From Haberlea rhodopensis (lineage: Eukaryota; Streptophyta; Magnoliopsida; Lamiales; Gesneriaceae): a stretch of 64,000 bases of DNA. Under the pieces are notes generated by a model. That model worked only from the letters and a program-made list of their open reading frames with translations. It did not search any database and was not told the origin of the DNA. The translations under genes were made by a program, and so were the position numbers. The stretch covers positions 8,040,821-8,104,820 of the forward strand of contig CAJQUN010000003.1 in the NCBI GenBank assembly GCA_907163345.1, read 5' to 3'. Shown here one piece after another: positions 12,171 to 25,086 of the stretch. The first letter of the stretch is position 1, and every line of letters begins with the position of its first letter.

Positions 12171-15100
12171 ATGGTAAGCGTATAGTGCGTGCATTTTGCA
12201 GAATTCTCAACTTTATTGTAGGAGAAGGCTTAATTTTCAGCCAATTTTTTAGAATAATTTGCCTTCGTTTTTAATTTTTGTGGGTTACAGTTTTCAATCG
12301 CAGCTATCAATGATACGGACTCGAAAAACCAGTGGCAACCATTAGCTCCGACAAAAGAAGCGCAGGCAAGAATTTTGTGCTTGTGATCCCAATTTACGTT
12401 CATGTTTTGTTTTGACTTAATATGGTGTTTTCATGTTTGGAAAGCTGATGAAATTTCATAACCAAGTAGTCTATCGTTGCAGTTATTGTGTTGCAAAATT
12501 TGAGCGTACCTGGGCCAAGATTTTGTGATGAACACTGTCGATGTTTTTTTTTTTGGGGGGTTAACTTAACAGTTTGAGACGTACCCATTTCCCAATAAGT
12601 ATGAATTTGTGTCACCACTAGTGTAATTTTCTGTTAATATTATCGTCTAAGGCATACTTAATTTCAACTATGGACGGAACTGGTTTTAAGTCCTCCTTTG
12701 CTTTGCTGATACCACCTCGCTCTGTTGCTGCTGATATTAGAAAGAAGCGCTCTACCTTGGATTTAATTCCGCTGTAGCATAAAGTGATCTCGAAGCTTTG
12801 GTTTGTTTAATTGAGGAATTTATCTTAACAGAGCTTTCCTGAGCCAAGCCACTGTCAACTTCGAGCAGCTTGATAATATTTTTTATTTTCTTTTTACATG
12901 GTTAGCTTATCCAGCTCTAATCAATCAAGAACAATGATTTTCAATTTTTTGTAAAATGAGATACCTGATCTCAAACAAGCTTTTAGCAATCCATCGAGAG
13001 GTTGAATCTCAAGTAACTGGGTTCAATTTCCTGCAGTATCTGCTGCGAAGTATTCTAGCTATTTTGCCTTATCCACTAGGTGTTGGTTGTAAACTTCCAT
13101 CTTTTTTTATAATTGAACTTTGTTTTCCAGGAATTTCGTTTATCACAATTATATCATAATGGACTGTTGAGATTACAAGCTAAAGACTATGAAAAGGCTC
13201 GTGAACTTTTGGAGTCGGTGCTAGATGATCCATTGATATCAAATGCTCAGGTTGTGCAAGCTCTAAGAATCATCAACTTTTTGTTCTTTTGATATCTTTT
13301 CCTCTTTCATGTCTATTTCTTTTGAATATTTTCGATTTACGTTCTTTTGTATATTTTTTGTTTGTTTCAGGTGGAAAATAGCACCAGTGGTGGTCATCTT
13401 TTACAGCTCAGGTTATAAACGTTGACATATAAATCTATTTCCTTTCATACAGGAGCATATTAAAATCCAAGAGATGACCACCACTGGTGCTATTGTTTAA
13501 TATGGATTCAGGAGCATATTATGCTACTGAATCCATATTAAACAATGCGGTCGATCAGGATTTCCCCGGTCTCTTGCATTTTAATATGCTCCTGTAAGGT
13601 CCTACATTGCAGACATTTTTTTCAATGGTCAGTCAGCATCTATATGGGGGTGTTCTTTTCTTGGTTTGCTAGGATGGGATGCCTATGTTTTGTTTTCGTT
13701 TTTCTATCCTGTAAGAACCGGAATTTGCTTGATCCCTCTATCATTTTATAATACCAAGTTTGTCCATATTTGAAATGGCGATGGCTCCATCCCTTTGCTA
13801 CCTTGTTTTATGCGGTCATAGAAGATTCAACAAACCTGTGAATCCCTCAATTATATGTTATAATGCTTTTATTCTTAACTATAACCATGTTGAATTGGTC
13901 TTGGTAGGTGAATGCTACTGCTTTGGTACTATACTTTATGCTCTCTCAATTGCTTTGACATCTAGTGATCAATTCAGCAAGAATTGAGCATATCACAATT
14001 TGCTAGTGATCAATTCAGCAAGAATTGAGCATATCACAATTTGGTATCAGTTGAGGGCTTTTGTAGTATGTTCACGACTATTTATTTTTTTCTGATTACA
14101 AGTTACCAGAACTTTACTTCTTGCAATGTGCAATAGGAATAGTATGATCCATTTGAAGTGTTTTGTAAATAGTTTTATGACTCAACTTTTTTGTTGTCTG
14201 CAGATTTTTGGCACTTAAAAACCTTGGCACGGTCTTTCTTCAACAGGGCCCTACCTGTTATGAGAGTGCTTTGCGGTGCTATCTGCAAGCTGTTGATATT
14301 GATAGCAAAGATTCTGTTGTCTGGAACCAGTTAGGTACTCTGTCGTGCTCGATGGGGTCTTTAAGCATCTCTCGTTGGGCTTTTGAGCAAGGACTTGTTT
14401 GCAGCCCTAATAACTGTAAGCTTATTTTTGCCTCTCTCCACCTTTCACTTTGCACATTTTCATTTAAATACTACTATTATGCCACCTATATCCTTGTTTA
14501 TCTTGTACTAGTTGTTTTCATAATTCTTAATTTAACTAACAGCCATGATTCTCATCGGGATAGTATTGTTAATGTAGCCATGTCTCGACAAGTTAATGTA
14601 TAGTTTATTGACAAACTGCAGGGAATTGCATGGAGAAACTTTTGGAAGTTCTTATTTCCATTGGTGATGAAGTGGCCTGTCTTTCTGTTTCAAAACTAAT
14701 ATTAAGACATTGGCCATCTCATTCTCGTGCTTTGCATGTTAAAAATACCATTGAGGAGTCTGAACCAATACCATTTACCCCGAGAGGTATAGATAAATTA
14801 CAACCGAAACATGCACGACTGAAATTTACAGAGAAGAGAAAAACATCAGATAGGGAATTGGACAATACAATGGCATCTAAGAAACTGAAGCAAAATATTG
14901 AAGTTCAACTCTCAGAAGCCTCCTGGATAGCACTTGCTTGTGAGCTACTGGAGATCTTACTCCCGTTATCGATAACCAGCTCTGAACCAACAACTGAGAG
15001 GCAGAAATCTGGGGATGTTAGAATAAGCATACAGTTGCCTCCGGCAAAAGTGACAAATTTTCTTGAGATGAAAGGATTCACATGCAAGCCAGGTGGTTCA

Positions 15101-18100
15101 GGCATGCCTGTTGTTGATCATAGCTCTGCTAATGATAAGGAAGGAACCGTACTCGAAGAACAACCTCAAGAGAGAAGAAGCAGTCGCCTTGAAAGACTTA
15201 GAACTCGTAAACCAGGGAAAGAAGAATTAGAATTTTCCGCAAATAAGGATCTTGCTAAAGTTGTGAAGCAATATCTTGTACCTTATTTGGTCGGCAGAGC
15301 TAGGACTATAAACTGCGAGCACAATTCTAATGTTTCTTTGGATTGTTCTGAAGAAGCTTCCAATTTGTTGGACTCAGAATCTGCTGATGTCATTGCATTT
15401 GTTCAGAGTACTTACAATAACTGTGGTGCTTACCACGTGAGTCACTTGCTTTTAGAGAAAATTGCAAATAGAAGCATTTTGTATCAGGATACTATTGTAA
15501 AAATATTGGATTTGGAGAAGTTGACAAGACTCTGGGGACAGGAAAGAACTCCTGAGTGTAGTCTTTTTCTTTCTGAGCTTTATTATGACATTGGGCTGCG
15601 GTCTTCTGAAACATCAAAAATGTGCAGTTTCATGTCAGAGGCATCTTACCATCTTTGCAAAATTATAGAATCTGTATCCATGGAATTTCCTTTCCATATT
15701 ACTGGAATGGATGAGAAAGAGAATTGCAACATGACAGATGTTTCTGAAAAAAAACATAATACTGTGATGGACAACAGTTATTTGTTAAAATATAACCATT
15801 GTTTCTGGATACGTTTTTTCTGGTTAAGTGCACACTTGTCTCAGTTGGAAGGTGACGAGGTAAAAGCTCAAAAGGAATTATCTGTTGTATTGTCCCTTTT
15901 CATGGACAAGGATAAAATGAACTGCCCTCCTGTTTCTTTTTGCTTGCCGCATTGCAAAGCCGTTAAAAAGCTGTCTGTTGATAGGGTTCTTCATGAAATC
16001 AATTTGATTGAGGTTGATTACTTGCTAAAGAATTCTGTAAGTGATATGCTTGAGAAAAATATGCACGCAGAATGTGTTGATCTTCTTGCTCCTCTTTTAT
16101 TATCGGTAAATAATGTTCATTTTGATGTGTTATGCACCTGGGGTCATGAAGGTAGAGGGTTTACTTCAATTGAGATATCGGCATTGGATGTTTTAATCAA
16201 ATCATGCGAACTGGTAGAACAGATATATGTTGATGTTTATTTGGGTTGTCATAGAAGGAAACTCCAAATACTTTTAGCTAGAGCTGGTCTGGAAGGCAGT
16301 CTTACTGATAACCAGGCATTTTCTTTTTCTGAAAGTCAATCAAATGAAAGCTTATGGCAGCAGTGGAACCATTCAGTTGTTGAAGAGGTGAAGACTATAT
16401 CTCAATCTGCATCAAAAATCAAGAGCACCATCAATCCCATTGACTTTATTGTAAGTCATTTTTCTTCCAATTTATTATTATCTTTAGACTTGTTGAGTAA
16501 TACGGAAAGCCTCGGCCTTTTCTTTAAAACTGGACAGGATTTGGCAAAGGGATTAACTTCAAAACAGGGACAAGTTAAGCATGATTCATTGAGTTCGGGT
16601 GTTACTTTTCTATGAAAGCACAAACTTATTGATTATTGGCTAATATGACAATTTACTTGTTTGATCTTCTTTTTTGGTGCAATCTTGTTAGTATTTCTGG
16701 TTTTTAGTTATCTTGTCTATGTTTGAACGTTAGAGGTTACTTATGTTCTTTCAGGTTGTTTTAGTTAATTTTGTTTTTAGAAATTACCCAGACCTTATCA
16801 TCTTCTAATCCCTTGGATTCTGCTTGCTTTACTGGTGGGCTGTTTTGAAATATGGGGGAATGACATGCTTATCAATAGATCAATTTTTTTCTCAGCCTCT
16901 CCTTTTAGAGGCATTTGTTTGGAGATTTGTAGGTTTCATATGCATTTGTGACGGTAACGATTTAATCAGGATTATAAGTATTAACATTCATACCCAACTG
17001 GTGGTATATTTACGATCTATATTATTGCCTTATTCACTTATTATATGTTTATTTCACTTTGGAAGTTTTTTGTTTGAGCTAAGATAATTCTTATTTATAT
17101 ACTATTCACAATGAACTAATTTCGTCATGTTCTTTGTCTATGGATTTCGATAAGTATTTATATTCCTCAACATGTCCCATTGTTTAGAGCAATGATTTGA
17201 AATTGCTTGAGATTGTCCATTGTGGATACAAAAGGACAATCAGAGCGCTCTTTATATCCGAACTTAGAAAAATTTAACTGGATTAGCATGCTATATTTCC
17301 TTACCTTGTTTGACAATTTCTTGCAGAACAAAGCTCCCATGGAAATTATTGGTGATATCCAGTGTTTATTGCTAACTCTTATGTGCAACATTGCTAATTT
17401 ATACTTCTCTAAGAAGTCCTCTGGGATTGGTGTCCCAGATTCAACTGAGCAAACTGAACGATGCTACTTTGTGGATGCTGCTATTGCCTTTTGTAAACTT
17501 CAGCACTTGAACTTTAATGCTTCAATCAAGTCTCAAGTGAGCATGTGCCCAGCTTCTATCGGTTATGGCTTTGTTTGATTGGTCCATCATTGCTCCTCTT
17601 TTTTCCCTCTTCAGCTTACATTCTAAGTTCTTTCATTTTTGTTATCAGACTGAGTTGGTTGTGTCAATTCATGATATGCTTGGGGAGTTTGGTATCTGCT
17701 GTGCTCGAGGGACTGATGAAGCAGAAGAAGGAACGTTCTTGAAACTTGCAATAAAGCATCTATTAACCTTAGATATGAAGCTTAAATCTAATATTCACTC
17801 TCCCAATAAAGGGCAAGAAACAAAGTTTGACCTACACGCTTCAAGCAACAAGCAGTTTACGGAGTCAGAGAAGCTATCCCATGATAGTCCTATCCCAGGA
17901 TCTCCAAATGTATCACAATACCATGTTCTTGATAATGAAGTGGACAAAAAGGACAGGAATGCAACCAACACTTCAGAAAATGTATCTATTGAGATGTTAA
18001 GTTCAGAAAGCATTCCCTCTAGCTTAGATAAAGAGAATCTAGGGCTGAAAAGCAACACTAATGTTGGTTATGGGCCTGATGGCACACGCAGCAAGGGAGA

Positions 18101-21100
18101 AATAGAGAATTACCAAATTATTGAGTGCGGTGATGAACTAGCTGAGGATAAAAGAGAGGAACTTGAGCTTCGCATTGATAATGCTTTGGATCAATGCTTT
18201 TACTGTTTGTATGGTTTAAATCTGAGATCAGATTCATCTTGTGAAGAGGATTTGGTAACCCATAAAAACACAAGCCAGGGAGATTATCAGACCAAGGAAC
18301 AATGTGCTGATGTTTTCCTATATATACTTCCATATGCAAAAGCTTCATCTGTGAGTAAAATTCTCGTTACTCGTCTGTTTCTTCTTTTCTGTTTTCCTGC
18401 TTTCAAGACCTCCTCCACATCGATATGGCTTAGTATCCTTTTGTTGTGATATGATCAAAATATACAGTATAATGCTTCTAGAGCTGAGCCACTGATTTTA
18501 CTTTGGTGTACTAAGATGTGTTTGACTTTCAGAGGACTGGGATGGTTAAACTTCGAAGGGTTCTTAGAACCATACGCAAACATTTTTTCCAACCACCCGG
18601 TGATGTTTTGGCTGGAAACGCAATTGATAAGTTCTTAGACGATCCTGAATTATGTGAAGATAAGTTCTTGGAGGAGGCTGTGTCAAACGGCTTTCTGGAT
18701 TCCACTATGAAAATTATGTTTTCAGAGAATTCATTTGCTAAACAACAGAACACTTCATCAATAGAAAGGTATTATATAGTGAGGTTCTGATTCAGTTAAA
18801 TTTTTATTACATGGTTATCACTTGGAGCTTACTTCACTACATCATACATGTTTTGGTTTCAGTTCTGACCCTTACCTGGAAGTTTATTGCAACTTGTATT
18901 ATCTTCTCGCACAGTCCGAGGAAATGAGCGCCAGTGATAAATGGGCTGGTTTTGTTCTAACTAAAGAAGGAGAAGAATTTGTAGAGCAGAATGCAAATCT
19001 ATTCAAGTATGATTTACTGTATAATCCTATGCGATTTGATAGTTGGCAAAGGCTTGCCAATTTATATGATGAGGTAAAGTTATGACATTCTTCTTTCCCC
19101 AGAGAACTTAAAAGGCAAAAGGAGGGAGGTTAAGTGATCCAAGCTTGATAATATCTAAAGTTTATGGTACTTTATCATGCAGGAGGTGGACTTGCTTCTG
19201 AATGATGGCAGCAAGCAAATAAACGTTCAGGGGTGGAGGAGAAATTCTAATTTACCTCAGAGAGTTGAGGCAAGTCGAAGAAGGAGCAGAAGGTGTTTAT
19301 TGATGACTTTGGCTTTGGCGAAGACAGCAAGTCAACAGGTTTCATTCCCTTTTTAACACTGATACGAGTAAATCTTTTTTGATGTTTTCTTTGCAAGCGT
19401 TCATGAGTTCATGCTCTAGGACTAGGTTGACAGGGATTCGTTTGTGAACCATTGTTGAACTGTGTGATTTTTTATTTTCTTTTGTTCCTGGATGGCCCGT
19501 TGGGGTGGCTGCTTCTTTAATGAGATTAGATAATTAGATTGCGGTAAGAACTCCATGCACCTCCTGCTGGGTGGCTGTTTCCTCGGTAGAATATTCTTTA
19601 ATCTTGTGGTGTTGGATTATGGATTGTGTTGATTTTGAGCTGATTCCTGTAATTACAATGTTGTACAAATGTTCTTCATTGTTTGCCACTGTTTTGTTGG
19701 TGTCAGGGGGAGATACATGAGTTATTGGCATTAGTATACTATGATGGACTTCAGAATGTTGTACCGTTTTACGATCAAAGATCTATTATACCCTTAAAAG
19801 GGGCAGAATGGAAGATTTTTTGCGAGAATGCTCTGACTCAATTCAAGAAAGCCTTGAAACACAAGTATCTTTCATTCTCTTGAATCTTGATATTCAAATG
19901 TGTTCTTTCCATAATCTGATTATGCTACCTATCTATTAAAAAATTTGCAGGGAAGATTGGTCTCATGCATTTTATGTGGGGAAACTCTGTGAGAAACTTG
20001 GGTATTCTCATGATATAGTGTTTTCATATTACACCAAGGCTATTTCCTTAAATCCATCAGCTGTAGATCCATTCTACAGGATGCACGCATCACGGCTGAA
20101 GTTACTCTGGAAATGTGGGAAGCAAGATGAAGAGGCCTTAAAGGTTCTAATCTAATACACTTTATGTGATTCTTTTTCTGAGAACCATATAATGCCTTAA
20201 CATCTCCTATTTATTTATGTTACTTTGCATTTTTGTATTGCTATGGAAATCAGTGCACACATCATTTTGTATGGGTGAAAGTGAGGTTACATTTGCATAA
20301 ATAATCCACAGAAATGATTTTTCTTGTGAGCTCTCTGTTGAATTTGTGTGATCTTTGCTTGATCAATTTCCACGCCTATTTGTGATTATTTGATGACTGC
20401 TAAGACATTGTGGTTTTGATCAGTAATCTGTGTGTTCCAGGTAGTTGCGGCACATTCCTTTGCTCGGTCAACCAAGGATTCTGTGATGAATATTTTAAGT
20501 GGGCTTGGTTGTGGAGATTCCAAGTCCACAATGTATATTGAGGATGGAATTTGTTGTACCAATTCTGAGATGGTTGAATTCCATCAATTTGACAAGATAT
20601 GGAATCTGCTTTATATCGATTGCCTTTCTGCCCTAGAAACTTGCGTGGAAGGAGACCTCAAACATTTCCATAAAGCCAGATATATGCTATCTCAAGGGTT
20701 GTACCGGAGAGGTGAACCTGGGGATCTAGAGAAAGCAAAGGAAGAGCTTTCTTTCTGCTTCAAGTCATCCCGCTCTTCATTTACAATAAACATGTGGGAG
20801 ATTGACAGCATGGTAAAGAAAGGAAGGTACAGAAATCATGTCGTCAGCTATAATATCAATGTTGAAGCTTATTCTGTTGTCTCTGAATCTGTTTTAAGTA
20901 TCCATAGTCCCAAAGGAGCATCAGAAAACCGATAGAATTTAACAGAAGGGCTTAGAAAGTTGAGGGTTGGGACATCACTGATAAAATTGAGATATAGCTG
21001 GCATATGCGTCATATTTTCAACCTATCATAAATTTTTCGTCAATTAGGGCTGTTAATGCATTATTTCAATCTCTGGAAAATCACTTCAATTGTACTACTT

Positions 21101-24082
21101 GGCATTCTTTGTACTTTTAACATCATCTATTTTTTATATATCTTTTTTTTTGTAATACAGGCGCAAAACTCAAGGTCCTTGTGGGAACAGGCGAGTTCTT
21201 GAAGTTAACTTAGCAGAGAGTTCTCGAAAATTCATAACTTGCATTAGGAAGTACACGCTGTTTTATTTGAAATTGTTGGAGGAGAGTGGAGATATCTCTA
21301 CCCTTGATCGAGCTTATATCTTTCTCCGGGCTGATAAAAAGGTATCGCATCTTAATGCCTTTGGCTTACGATAATATTCTTGCATTTACCAGAGTAATGG
21401 GTGCTAGCAGAGATAGACTTTGTTTAGAAATTTTTGAATTTTGACAGCCCCCCAATCAGAATTGTAGCGGCTGTATCATGAAGATGAGGCTGCATTGATT
21501 CTAACTAAAGCAAAGTGGTCCACCATACTGAAACAGAGTAACTAGTAACCTAGTGTCTGAAGAATTTATGCCCATAATTGCTTTTTGATATGTTTGTTTA
21601 AAAAAATAATCTGTTTCAAATGATCATATGGAGCCTTCTTTCTTCCAATCTCATTCATCAGTTTTGGATATACGAGTGCACATCAGTTTTGTTGCCGCGG
21701 GAAATCATGTTTTCGAATAAGTTCCATTTGTGGAATATTTTCGTAGAACCAGAGGAATGTGCTTTTTAGGTGAATTTTGGATGAAAGGAAATGAGATAAA
21801 TTCTTTGTAACGCCTCTCCCCTTTAGGTTATCTCCAGTGAATGTGCTACATGTTCGTGACTATTCTACTTTATTTCCTTTTTACTGTGGAATGCCATGAA
21901 AGTACGTTGGCATGAAAATGCATGGAGATTCAGTGAGTTTCCACTAATTAGGATATCTATAGGAAAATCCAGGTTGATGTTCACTTTGCAGTAAAAATGT
22001 TCTTTTAATTAAAGTCTATAAATCTGAACGTAATAAGGTGAGAATGCTTTTCTAATAAATATTTCTAAAGTAAACTGTTATGTCTAACCCAGTGGTTAAT
22101 GCAGTTCTCTTTGTGCCTAGAAGATCTGGTTCCAGTGGCTCTTATGAGGTACATCAAGGCCTTAACCATGTGTATATGTCAAGTTGGTACTGGCTCTGAT
22201 GCTACTACCGAATCCATTGAGCATTTGCTGGAGAGATTATTCAATTTGTTCTTGGAGCGGGTCAATTTATGGTATGATATTTTCTGCTTGCCTGAGCTAA
22301 AGGGCTCAGAGTTGACAGAAAGCAGCCTGTACGGGTAAGTGTGCCAGAAAGATTACTATTCCTATAATAGTGATAAATGCATCAGCATGTGTTTTTTTAT
22401 CTTATTATTGTTCGCAATCACTCATAAAAGATTTCTATTTTTTTTAATGAACAAAAAAATGTTTATTTTGAAGTTGAAATATATAGTTAGCGGGGTTGGT
22501 TGATCATGCATGTCAGTTATCTTACCATTATGGATATTATTTTTCTTTCTTGCAGATATCTCTATGACTTCATACAGCTATTGGAGAGAAACGTAAAGGT
22601 AGAAACACTTGAAGGCATAAATGAAAAGATCCGAAAGCGTCTGAAGAATCCTAAGTTGTCTAACAGTGTTTGTGCTAAAGTATATAGGCACGTTTCTGCT
22701 GCCTGGTGTAGATCTCTTGTCATTAGCATGGCTGTTATTACACCCTTGCTATCAAGGGTCTCTACTGAGATTTGTGATATGAATTTATTGGGCGGTATAA
22801 TGGAAAGCGACCAACTGCTTTGTGTTGATCTGCAATTAGAAGAATTATGGAGTTCAGCTTTTGAGGATTCAAATCATCTTAAGAATCTTGAAACCAAATG
22901 GAACCCTTCATTGTCGAAGATCAAGAATGTTATAATCAAGAGAGTTGCTGATGAAGATTTGGAAACGGCAGCAGCACTTCTCAGATCTTCTTACAACTTT
23001 TACAAGGATACCTCTTGCGCATTGCTTCCATCAGGTATAAACCTCTATATGGTGCCGGCTCAGCTGGCGACAGAAACATATATCCAACCAGGCATTGATG
23101 GGGTTGATATACTTGATATGAATACTTCAAGGAAACTTCTGTTATGGGCTTACTCACTTTTGCACGGCCATTGCCCAAACATCTCACATGTTATCAAGTA
23201 CTGTGAAGAGAACGCAAAGGTATGACTTTTTAATGTACATGGATAAACCGAATAAAAACTCGGTAAGGAAAAGAAAGAAATAAAAGCATACAGTGTATAA
23301 GCTTACTGCTAAATTTTAGATTTTGAACATAGGGTTGAGTCAGATTCATGTCATACCATGTAATCCATCAAATGGAAAATGGGCATGTCTTGGATTTTAT
23401 GTTTGACGGAGGATTTCCCCAGGTCATTTCCAACTTAGAAATGACTCTTAAAAATCAATTTCTTCTTGTTGCAATAGCACAAATATTAATATCATACTTT
23501 TGGTTTGCTCTGGGTAATGGATTTTGTATTTTGTTTGTGCATTTCAGTCGAGGATGAAGAGAAGGAACAGGGGGTTCATCCACTCCTGTGAGTGCCAACG
23601 TATGTACTGCCACTGCCACTCAATCAGGTCCTTCCTAAAAATTTCTTGTGGCGATTTGCAAACAGATATTCTTGCCATAATCATGCACATTCCTCTCTTT
23701 AAATTTTGACCCGAAAATCTGCAATACAGGTGGCATGAAAGATGGGATTGGTAAAAGCAGCGAACCAGAAGTCCACCCTCTACCCCCTTTTAGTCCTATT
23801 GCTCCATTACCTGAAACTCAGAAAATCCATGAACTGGAATGCTACACTTTGGCAGAGAACGAATTTACACAAAAGGGTACATCTACTTTGCCCAAGAATG
23901 AGAAGATTAACAACTTGGACAAAGATTTTTTGACTGAAAATGAAGGCAAGTGCATTACATCTGTTTCTCAGGCAGAAGCTGGCAGTTCTTGCAATGATCA
24001 GCCCCCTGCATCTTCATCACTTTGTGGGGAGTCACCGAATGGTGAGAATTGTGAACCATCTGATGAGAGAGAACCCATCTGA
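12171..24082 (+). CDS. CABIN1-like TPR protein (calcineurin-binding protein cabin-1 homolog, HIR complex)
   Basis: Nineteen coding exons could be chained with agreeing phases up to exon 17: 12171-12173, 12291-12365, 13131-13250, 13371-13411, 14204-14415, 14622-16450, 17327-17536, 17649-18350, 18533-18768, 18863-19073, 19183-19338, 19707-19864, 19951-20143, 20441-20826, 21161-21341, 22105-22334 and 22556-23219 (1869 residues), then 23548-23627 and 23730 on. The product resembles Arabidopsis At4g32820, a TPR-rich CABIN1 homolog linked with the HIRA histone chaperone complex. TPR-like text includes FLALKNLGTVFLQQG and DSVVWNQLGTLSCSMG. Exon 1 codes only for the initiator Met, and intron 2 has a GC donor (CAG-GCAAGA). 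The 3' end is damaged. Exon 18 is 80 nt, one base more than keeps the frame that matches homologs, and a 19-bp duplication in the last exon brings a stop at 24080-24082. Literal reading of exon 18 would stop near 23752. If real, the protein loses only its low-complexity tail of roughly 130-150 residues. Confidence 0.88.
13450..13594. repeat. Nested inverted repeats in CABIN1-like intron 4
   Basis: Outer arms 13450-13474 and 13570-13594 match in 24 of 25 positions when inverted. Inside lies an 18-bp exact inverted repeat (TGTTTAATATGGATTCAG and its complement) around a small loop that is itself dyadic. The segment 13473-13494 is the exact reverse complement of exon 4 bases 13377-13398. Confidence 0.85.
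13962..14043. repeat. 41-bp tandem duplication in CABIN1-like intron 4
   Basis: Units 13962-14002 and 14003-14043, starting CTAGTGATCAATTCAGC, are practically identical. Confidence 0.9.
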
Positions 24083-24093
24083 TGAGAGAGAAC
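24056..24093 (+). repeat. 19-bp tandem duplication in the last CABIN1-like exon
   Basis: The unit CCATCTGATGAGAGAGAAC occurs twice in a row (24056-24074, 24075-24093). Nineteen is not a multiple of three, so the second copy shifts the frame and creates a TGA at 24080-24082. The frame after the second copy continues to a stop at 24144-24146. Confidence 0.93.
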
Positions 24094-24146
24094 CGATATT
24101 ATCAGCAACACATCCACTTCAGTGCAACGACTCTGATGTTGAATGA

Positions 24147-25081
24147 GCAGTTTGGATTTGCAAAATGAGGGTGCGAAATTGAATGAAGTTTGATTCCACC
24201 TGGATCCTTTAAAGAGTATATAACCAATTCTAGCACATTTTAAAGTATTCTGGAGAGGAAAAATGTAAATTTGGATGAAAAAGACATGGAATAACCACAC
24301 GGAACTAATTGTTTAGAGAAGCTGTGCATGTGGTCATGGCACGCACCTTTTGATTTCAAATTTCACAACACTTATCTGTATGCATTAACATTAGCATAAA
24401 CGCAGGAAAAAAAAAACATTAGCATAAACGAATACGTGTTGCCACAAGTAGTAACCTTTTAATATAAATTCTTATATGTTAAGATAGCTGCTGATTCAGG
24501 AATTTTAATTTGTAGCATGAAACAAAGAATACACCCGAAATCTGAAAGCAAAAAAATTGTAATGTGTTGTCATCCATTTCTTTCTATTTTATTTCATTTC
24601 TATGAAGGCGAAATTACCATATTGACCTTTAATTGCAGAGAAATTATGAAAATGTGTTAAAAATTAGGTTTAGTTTGGATGTAAGTATTTCATATTTCAA
24701 ATCTATGTAAACTGAAATAAGAATTTAAAATCTTCTTAACTAAATTTATCCGAACAATGAAATCTATGATTTTAAATATTTAGTCTAAAGTGCAAACCCT
24801 TCCTTGAAGAAATTTGAAAAAACAAAGATCAAATTTGCATAATAATATGGATAAATTAACCAGATCTCTACAAATTTGAAGGGATTTTATGAAATTTGAC
24901 AAAATAAATTATTTGAATATTAAAATTTTACAACTTATTCATCATTTTTCTATTTTCAAATTTTATAAAGTATCATTTTCCAAAAATCTATACCACTAAT
25001 TACATCACACTATACTTTAGAATTAACATTGCAAATCAGAACCCCGAATTCTCGATTCAAATACATCCAATTTTTTAGCTA
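24147..25081. other. AT-rich spacer downstream of the CABIN1-like gene
   Basis: It contains the likely 3'UTR and polyadenylation region of the upstream gene, then AT-rich DNA. Nothing else is recognised. Confidence 0.5.
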
Positions 25082-25086
25082 CATTC

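Noticed and set aside
16451..16615. Continuation of CABIN1-like exon 6 to a stop at 16615
   Set aside because: A good GTAAGT donor follows codon 16448-16450, and the next exon at 17327 continues in phase with family-like sequence, so the extension is intronic.
17207..17326. Possible extra CABIN1-like exon at 17180-17260
   Set aside because: Exons 6 and 7 already join in phase, and the stretch lacks a convincing pair of splice sites.
20827..20935. Continuation of CABIN1-like exon 14 to a stop at 20935
   Set aside because: The donor at 20827 and acceptor before 21161 keep the phase and the family sequence RRKT, so this is intron read-through.
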